Positions 44,502 to 49,385 of a DNA stretch of 49,385 bases are shown here, one piece after another. The stretch covers positions 1-49,385 of the forward strand of contig MTCR01000113.1 in NCBI GenBank assembly GCA_002212725.1, written 5' to 3'. The stretch is from Sphingobacteriales bacterium TSM_CSM. GTDB taxonomy: Bacteria > Bacteroidota > Bacteroidia > Chitinophagales > UBA2359. Numbering within the stretch: the first letter of the stretch is position 1; every line of letters starts with the position of its first letter. Made by a program: the position numbers and the translations under genes. The notes under the pieces are model-generated. The model had not been told where the DNA came from. It made no database searches and saw nothing but the letters and a program-made list of their open reading frames with translations.

Positions 44502-44543
44502 GTTAAAAAAGGCTTCCGCACGCCTGCAGAAGCCTTTTTTAAC
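44502..44543. terminator. Strong bidirectional rho-independent terminator
   Basis: GTTAAAAAAGGCTT (44502-44515) and AAGCCTTTTTTAAC (44530-44543) form a perfect 14-bp stem with a 14-nt loop, with A- and T-tracts within the stem. It separates the convergent TetR-type gene and the lipoprotein gene. Confidence 0.92.
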
Positions 44544-44560
44544 AAGTTCATGCCATACCT

Positions 44561-45370
44561 TTATTCGCACACTACGTCTTCCAGCAGGGTATCCCAGCAA
44601 TGCCAGTCTTCATTGCCAAAGTGGGCTAAGTTTTTAACCCTGCCTTCTTTGGTGGTGGTGTTCCACTCAATGTTTACTAAATTATCGCCGTTAATGAGGT
44701 AAATGTTGTAAAAAGCGTTTAGTTCGTTGTTGGTAAGGCCGTACTCAATATAGGCGCCGTTGTCGGCAGTGGGGCTAACATTGGTGTATCGGATATCGGA
44801 AGTGCCGGAGGTTGCATTGTTATGCCAAACTATGTCAACAAAATCGGTAGGGGCGGCGGGGTCTTTACGCAGCAGCCAGGTAGCCATGCTGTTATCGGTT
44901 TTGCTGTTGCCCGAAAACCACAGGAAATTGGTAAATGCTCCGGCTTTTGAAACATACATTTCCCAATGCACCTCATCGGGGGCGGCCATAGTGGCTTCGA
45001 GGCGGGCGGTATGCCAGCCGGCGGCGTTAAAGTTATAACTCCATGTCCATTTTTCGGTAGCCACATCATACACCGCATCGTGGTTAAACGATTCGAGGAA
45101 AGCAGCTACCGGAATGGCTAAATTTACCACCAATACCGTATTCCACCACCCCACATTCACCGCGGCATACCCAAAATTGGCTTTGGTAGCAACTTCATCG
45201 GTGGTTTTACCCTCATCGGCAGGGAATTTGGTAAAATCCATAATGAGGGAGTTGGCGGGCGGAATGGCAGGCGCAGGTTTATCATCTTCTTTGGTGCAGG
45301 CGGTAAATAAAAAAGCAAACAGCATTAAGAATGCCAGAAATGCGGTAATTTTAACACATAAAGTTTTCAT
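44561..45370 (-). CDS. Lipoprotein of unknown function
   Basis: A 269-residue predicted lipoprotein (signal ending FLFTAC, lipidated Cys25, then TKEDDKPAPA). The remainder is beta-rich and contains many Trp and Asn residues: SLIMDFTKFP, WTWSYNFNAAGWHTARLEATM, WEMYVSKAGAFTNFLWFSG, FVDIVWHNNATSG, FYNIYLINGDNLVNIEWN. It ends with a Cys pair (WHCWDTLLEDVVCE). I do not recognise the family. It is the last gene of the minus-strand run containing the metalloprotease and TIMP-like genes, 128 nt downstream of the latter. Whether it belongs with that pair is unknown. Confidence 0.65.
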   Translation of the reverse strand: MKTLCVKITAFLAFLMLFAFLFTACTKEDDKPAPAIPPANSLIMDFTKFPADEGKTTDEVATKANFGYAAVNVGWWNTVLVVNLAIPVAAFLESFNHDAVYDVATEKWTWSYNFNAAGWHTARLEATMAAPDEVHWEMYVSKAGAFTNFLWFSGNSKTDNSMATWLLRKDPAAPTDFVDIVWHNNATSGTSDIRYTNVSPTADNGAYIEYGLTNNELNAFYNIYLINGDNLVNIEWNTTTKEGRVKNLAHFGNEDWHCWDTLLEDVVCE

Positions 45371-45498
45371 AATGTGCAGTTTAATGGTTGAGGAAAGGCT
45401 AATTGCTTAATACGTTTAGACTCAGGGTTTAGCCTGCAAGTTTAACCGCAACCGCCTGCTGTTTATTTTTTAACACTTGAAAAATGTATTGGATGGTA

Positions 45499-46317
45499 CT
45501 ATTTCGCCACCGCTATTTTACAAACGCCGTAGCCTTGCGGAGTGGTAATACGGCAAAAGTACATACCCGATTTCAGGGGTAAATCTTGCGGGTTCAGGGC
45601 AAGTAAGTGTGTGCCTTTTTGGTAAGTTTGAGATGGTGTTATACAACTTATTTGCTTTCCGTTTATATCGTAAATATCAACCCGTATAGGTGCGGATTGG
45701 AGCATGGTAAACTGTATTTGTGCCGGCATATTGCCCTGTATAGGGTTGGGGTGGCAGGCTAAGGCTATCTCCTCTGCCACGGGCTGTGGAGGTTGAACAC
45801 CCACTGTAGGCAAGCACTCTTGTAGCGTTTCTGCCAACTGAGCGTACGGCATTGAGTTTACTCCTTCTGCTATTGAACCGTACACTATATTGTTATGAAC
45901 ATATAGGTAGTTGGTGGCACAACCATCTACAAGAGCACCTGAAACAACCCCAACACCCGCTATAAATGTACTAGCGTAGCCAGCAGTTAAAACTAATGTA
46001 TCTGACTGATTTAGTTGATCAATGAAAGTTAAACAATAAATATAGGAAGTTGCGATGTTTGTATTAATTAAGGCATTAAATTTCCAAAAAAGCAAAGTAT
46101 CGGCAGGTGGAGTACCGTAAATAACATCGGTTACCAATACTTTAGTGCCCAAATCGGTGCTACCTATTTTTACGCCCTTTATGATAAAGCCTTGATAACT
46201 TGGGAAAATACTTACAAAATTGCATATTGAAGTAAACGGCGGTATAGGCACTACACACTGACACGCAAAACCTTTAAGCCCGATTAAAAGCAGTATGATT
46301 GAAAATGTTTTTTTCAT
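45499..46317 (-). CDS. TIMP-like T9SS-secreted protein
   Basis: A 272-residue exported protein. The signal peptide should be cut after GFA, leaving a mature protein that begins CQCVVPIPP. Before the sorting domain there are exactly six cysteines, at mature positions 1, 3, 14, 77, 115 and 150. Animal TIMP inhibitory domains have 1, 3, 13, 70, 99 and 124, pairing 1-70, 3-99 and 13-124, and begin Cys-x-Cys-Val-x-Pro with Cys-Asn at 13-14; here Cys-Asn occurs at 14-15. This suggests an NTR/TIMP-like OB-fold. The residue before the first Cys is Ala with Gly at -3, so this is not a normal lipobox. A type A T9SS domain (from about 188) ends the protein. It lies 42 nt downstream of the metalloprotease gene. 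Inhibition of that enzyme is an inference. Confidence 0.7.
   Translation of the reverse strand: MKKTFSIILLLIGLKGFACQCVVPIPPFTSICNFVSIFPSYQGFIIKGVKIGSTDLGTKVLVTDVIYGTPPADTLLFWKFNALINTNIATSYIYCLTFIDQLNQSDTLVLTAGYASTFIAGVGVVSGALVDGCATNYLYVHNNIVYGSIAEGVNSMPYAQLAETLQECLPTVGVQPPQPVAEEIALACHPNPIQGNMPAQIQFTMLQSAPIRVDIYDINGKQISCITPSQTYQKGTHLLALNPQDLPLKSGMYFCRITTPQGYGVCKIAVAK
45506..45761. repeat. 256-bp duplicated T9SS-domain DNA, copy A
   Basis: Matches 46367-46622 with only 3 mismatches over 256 bp. It encodes nearly all of the C-terminal sorting domain of the TIMP-like protein. The similarity stops abruptly at both ends. Confidence 0.95.
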
Positions 46318-46359
46318 GGTGATGTTTTTTTAAAATGATTTAAATATTTATGCGTAATT

Positions 46360-48699
46360 TTACCGTGCCACCGCTATTTTACAACCGCCGTAGCCTTGCG
46401 GAGTGGTAATGCGGCAAAAGTACATACCCGATTTCAGAGGTAAATCTTGCGGGTTCAGGGCAAGTAAGTGTGTGCCTTTTTGGTAAGTTTGAGATGGTGT
46501 TATACAACTTATTTGCTTTCCGTTTATATCGTAAATATCAACCCGTATAGGTGCGGATTGGAGCATGGTAAACTGTATTTGTGCCGGCATATTGCCCTGT
46601 ATAGGGTTGGGGTGGCAGGCTACCGGTAGAGCGGTTAAAGATATTGCATCAAGGGGCCGCGGGTGAATAGCCACTTCAAATATGCCGCCGCCTTTAAGCA
46701 TTTCTTCTTCTGCAGGAAGGGTAGAACTATGCCAAAGATAAAACGAGTAATGTTGCGTTTGGGCAGGTAAAATTTCGGGCTTTTTACCCGATGCTGTTGC
46801 CAATTCAAAACGCACGGCAATTTGACGCTGCTCACCGCTTTCAAACGGAATGTCGTACAAGGTGGCTTCCTGAGCATCGGTAACTCTTAGTGTTCGGTCA
46901 TACTCGGTATATGTTAGACCGGCGCTTTGCCCGCCGCTTGCTTGCCAATTGTTCCATAGTTGTTCGTCTAAGAGCAGGTAAATGCTGCCATAATTGGTAA
47001 ATGGGTTGGGGGTATTTCTGGTAATATCGGTTAGGTGAACATCGGTTAAGGTTAGTTGATTGTTTATGTTTTCAATTATGATACTTCGTGGCGTATTGTT
47101 CAAGTTTAAGGGGTCAAGGTCGGTTAAAGCACAATTTCGGGTAACAATATTATTGCTCGCTTTTACATTATAGCCAACTGCTATATTGTTCTCTTCCCCT
47201 TCAATAGAAGAAGGAGAAGTTGCTATCTCTCCGGTAATTCGGGCAAGAAAGCAAAGCATGGGAGAAGCGCCAACCGAAAAACCGTCGTCTCCGTCATACC
47301 ATTGGGGATTTGGTGCTTGCCAAGGTTGGGTTATTACTATGGTTTCTTCGGGGTTTAGTGGTGGTATATCTAAGGGTATGGCTTGAAGCGGGTCGCTTGG
47401 ATTGCTGGTAATCATGTGTCCGAGCGGATGCCCGTTTGTTGTTTGGTTTAAGGGAGTATGCAGCCAGTGGTATATCCATGTTTCACCTGTTCGGGCACGA
47501 GTCCAGTAAAGATGCAGTTTTCTGCCTTCGGGTGTGGGTGAGCAGCCCCGGTTGGTAATGCGCACCCGAAGGTAATTACTGCCACCTGATGCTTTATATT
47601 CGGGGTCTTGATGTTCGGTACAGTTGGGGTCGTCTATACAGTTCCACAAATCGGGGCTTACCCAAATGTCTTCCCACTCCAATAAATCGTTGGCTGTATA
47701 ATTGGGTTCCTGCCCCACATCGTACCAGTTGTCGCGCATTGCAAGGTTGCCTGCATCTGAAAGATAACTACGAAAACCGTAGTATCCATCCCAAATACGG
47801 CTATATTGCCCGTCGGTAAAGGCATTAAATGTGCCGTAAACACAATAATAGGCAAACATAATATTATTGCTCAATGGCGAATAGTTTTCGCCATTGGCAT
47901 CGCAGCAGTAAGGAGATAGGGTAGCGGGGTATTCGCAATATTCATCTGTAATATGCGTTACAAAAAAAGCCATATTTGCAGGGTCGGCAGGCGTATCGCA
48001 AATTTCATCTCCGGCTATATTGCAATTTGAGCCATTCACCAACTCATCGGTAGCACCCGGCACGCCGCTGCCATGCGTATGATACACCCCAAAAAAATGT
48101 GCCATTTCATGCACTAATATCAAATCGGGATACAATACTATATCATCGGTAATTGTACGCCTTGCAATAAATATTCGGTCAGCACCTACTTGGGGAGTTG
48201 TAGGAGCATAACCAAGTGGCGTACTTGTACTTGGCGGATTCGGGAATATTTTATCCACAAAATAGATATTTACCACTCCTGCAACATCATGCGGGCTACA
48301 GAGGGTAAATTCAGACAGGTTATTGTTATTAACAACACCTGCTGTTTCGTAAATATAGTTTCGGTCGGCACATTCATAAAAATGCATGGGTACATTGGCG
48401 TACAAGGCATTTAATACATTAATCGCATTGTCTATAGCTGTTTCGGGGAAGCAAGAAACGGGGTCGTTACTTGGGCAAGCAATGTGTATTTGAACGGGAA
48501 TTTCAATGGTACCGCCCGAGGCAGCCATTCTTTGCGAGAAGTTTCGATAAGTTCCGGCAATATGGGCTTCAATAAAAGCTACATCGCCTATGGAATAGTA
48601 TGTTCCGCAAAAATTTGCGCTTTCCTGCGCATTAGTCTTAAAGGATGGAATGATTCCGAAAAATGTGCAAAATGCAAACATAATTATTTTACATGGCAA
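46360..48699 (-). CDS. T9SS-secreted M43/pappalysin-like metalloprotease
   Basis: A 779-residue secreted zinc metalloprotease. The zinc site is HEMAHFFGVYH (His197, Glu198, His201, His207: HExxHxxGxxH) and the Met-turn is NNIM (Met281). Between them lies GDEICDTPADP, characteristic of the pappalysin/cytophagalysin group (M43). Later parts (about 330-500 and 545-690) are beta-domains of unknown role. A type A T9SS sorting domain forms the last 86 residues. The start is uncertain: TTG 48699 gives a signal peptide with a Lys in its n-region (PCKIIMFAF); ATG 48681 begins six residues later. An 8-bp tandem repeat lies just upstream. It heads the unit with the TIMP-like gene. Natural substrates are unknown. 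Confidence 0.9.
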   Translation of the reverse strand: MPCKIIMFAFCTFFGIIPSFKTNAQESANFCGTYYSIGDVAFIEAHIAGTYRNFSQRMAASGGTIEIPVQIHIACPSNDPVSCFPETAIDNAINVLNALYANVPMHFYECADRNYIYETAGVVNNNNLSEFTLCSPHDVAGVVNIYFVDKIFPNPPSTSTPLGYAPTTPQVGADRIFIARRTITDDIVLYPDLILVHEMAHFFGVYHTHGSGVPGATDELVNGSNCNIAGDEICDTPADPANMAFFVTHITDEYCEYPATLSPYCCDANGENYSPLSNNIMFAYYCVYGTFNAFTDGQYSRIWDGYYGFRSYLSDAGNLAMRDNWYDVGQEPNYTANDLLEWEDIWVSPDLWNCIDDPNCTEHQDPEYKASGGSNYLRVRITNRGCSPTPEGRKLHLYWTRARTGETWIYHWLHTPLNQTTNGHPLGHMITSNPSDPLQAIPLDIPPLNPEETIVITQPWQAPNPQWYDGDDGFSVGASPMLCFLARITGEIATSPSSIEGEENNIAVGYNVKASNNIVTRNCALTDLDPLNLNNTPRSIIIENINNQLTLTDVHLTDITRNTPNPFTNYGSIYLLLDEQLWNNWQASGGQSAGLTYTEYDRTLRVTDAQEATLYDIPFESGEQRQIAVRFELATASGKKPEILPAQTQHYSFYLWHSSTLPAEEEMLKGGGIFEVAIHPRPLDAISLTALPVACHPNPIQGNMPAQIQFTMLQSAPIRVDIYDINGKQISCITPSQTYQKGTHLLALNPQDLPLKSGMYFCRITTPQGYGGCKIAVAR
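46367..46622. repeat. 256-bp duplicated T9SS-domain DNA, copy B
   Basis: Partner of 45506-45761, 861 bp away in the same orientation. The three differences give one residue change (Val/Gly) and two silent changes. Direct orientation makes recombination between the copies possible, which would fuse the protease to the TIMP-like gene's end. Confidence 0.95.
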
Positions 48700-48720
48700 C
48701 TGATGATAGTTATGCTTTCG

Positions 48721-48824
48721 GCAGGTCGGCAGGTCGGCAGGTCGGCAGGTCGGCAGGTCAGCAGGTCGGCAGGTCAGCAGGTCAGCAGGTCAGCAGGTCA
48801 GCAGGTCAGCAGGTCAGCAGGTCA
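48721..48824. repeat. Thirteen tandem 8-bp repeats upstream of the metalloprotease
   Basis: Thirteen exact-length units of GCAGGTCG or GCAGGTCA: units 1-4 and 6 end in G, units 5 and 7-13 in A. The array lies 21 nt before the TTG start and 39 nt before the ATG start of the minus-strand metalloprotease. The unit length is not a multiple of three. Slipped-strand mispairing would change the distance between a promoter and the start, or the leader. Confidence 0.95.
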
Positions 48825-49385
48825 GGATTCAATAAAGTTAGCATCTTTTTCATAAATAATCATCATTTTTGGAGTTATGAAATGAAACTATTTTGCAAAA
48901 ATACCATAATGTTATCAATAAAGCAATACCAGTTCAAAAATATTTTTTTTAGATTTCAATATCAATATCAAGATGTGTTGAACGTTAGAAATTAATTTAA
49001 GGTAACTTTGTTGCAATACACTATTTTTCATATCACAAATTTTACCTGTTGTCCTAAAGTGCATTGTGCCAATGAAACACCTCGTACTCTGCCCTTGCAT
49101 TGAGCGCGGAGGCAGGTTTGTTTAAAACAAGCAGTAGGGCATTGCACCTACAGGCACGGTTAAGGGCAACCTTTGGGTAATTGGCGTTGATTTTGCCCTG
49201 AAATGCATAAACCTAAGCCTAAAACAGGCACGGTAAAAAAATGTCTCTTTTAAGAACTACTATTGGAGTATTTTTTGTATTTTTGTAACCGGCAGTTGCG
49301 GATATGTGAACAAAGGGGGCGGGTACGCCCTAATTGCAGGCAAGCAGAGGAAGAAAAACATCAAAATGAACTAAGTAAATTCAAA
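48825..49385. other. Intergenic end of the window
   Basis: No supported gene in 561 nt. On the minus strand TATTTTTG (48896-48903 read as CAAAAATA) is a possible -7 box for the metalloprotease, which would place the tandem repeat within the mRNA leader. On the plus strand TATTTTTG at 49278-49285 may serve a gene beyond the window edge. No tRNA was seen. Confidence 0.45.

Noticed and set aside
48484..48995. Plus-strand open frames running through the 8-bp tandem array
   Set aside because: The repeat has no stop codon in any plus-strand frame, so frames stay open by chance. The products are Gln/Ser/Gly repeats, and the frames overlap the protease gene start.

Overview
The window reads as chromosomal DNA from a member of the Bacteroidota. 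The signs are several predicted type IX secretion (T9SS) cargo proteins with type A C-terminal sorting domains, a PorP/SprF-family protein, a BatA-type membrane protein, DUF4199 and DUF4159 proteins, very few Shine-Dalgarno-like sites, A-rich leaders, and promoter boxes of the Bacteroidota type (TTTG, about 20 nt, then TAnnTTTG). I cannot fix the order or genus. There is no phage, CRISPR array, insertion sequence, rRNA or tRNA that I can recognise.

Layout. 1-9 kb: a thioredoxin-fold protein without its cysteines, a PAP2 phosphatase, a BatA-type protein, DUF4199, a helical-repeat protein, a lectin-fold membrane protein and a SPOR protein. 9-15 kb: aspS, a PHP phosphoesterase overlapping an RluE-type pseudouridine synthase, and dnaA. 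15-20 kb: PorP/SprF, rsmE, DUF4159, and the envelope-sugar genes manC and kdsD. 20-25.5 kb: a 1,823-residue secreted protein with CUB, PKD and three unusual nested modules. 25.6-33 kb: an AhpD-like protein, an N-acyl-D-amino-acid deacylase-like enzyme, a membrane protein, a sugar aminotransferase, 3-hydroxyacyl-CoA dehydrogenase, pheS and an epoxide-hydrolase-like enzyme. 33-38 kb: a compact rhomboid / enoyl-CoA hydratase / CcoI-type copper ATPase run. 38-44.5 kb: a second helical-repeat protein, a dockerin/cohesin-like T9SS protein, a small lipoprotein, a small beta-barrel protein, a glycosyltransferase and a TetR-type regulator. 44.5-49.4 kb: the most interesting locus.

The lead candidate for an undescribed system is at 44.5-48.9 kb on the minus strand. 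A predicted secreted M43/pappalysin-like zinc metalloprotease is followed, 42 nt later, by a secreted protein whose predicted mature N-terminus is Cys-x-Cys. Its six cysteines have an order and spacing close to the inhibitory domain of animal TIMPs (tissue inhibitors of metalloproteinases). The two genes share a 256-bp, 3-mismatch copy of the DNA for the T9SS sorting domain, so both products should reach the same place. Thirteen 8-bp tandem repeats lie just upstream of the protease start, as in contingency loci. Together these suggest a co-secreted protease/inhibitor pair with repeat-tuned expression. That is an inference; the sequence features themselves are directly visible.

Other points worth a second look: three tandem modules in the giant protein in which an amidotransferase-like domain appears inserted inside an Ig-like domain; a duplicated 14-bp palindrome upstream of the dockerin/cohesin protein; and two intergenic loci carrying CGCAAAG repeats, one next to a direct repeat and a 16-bp perfect palindrome.
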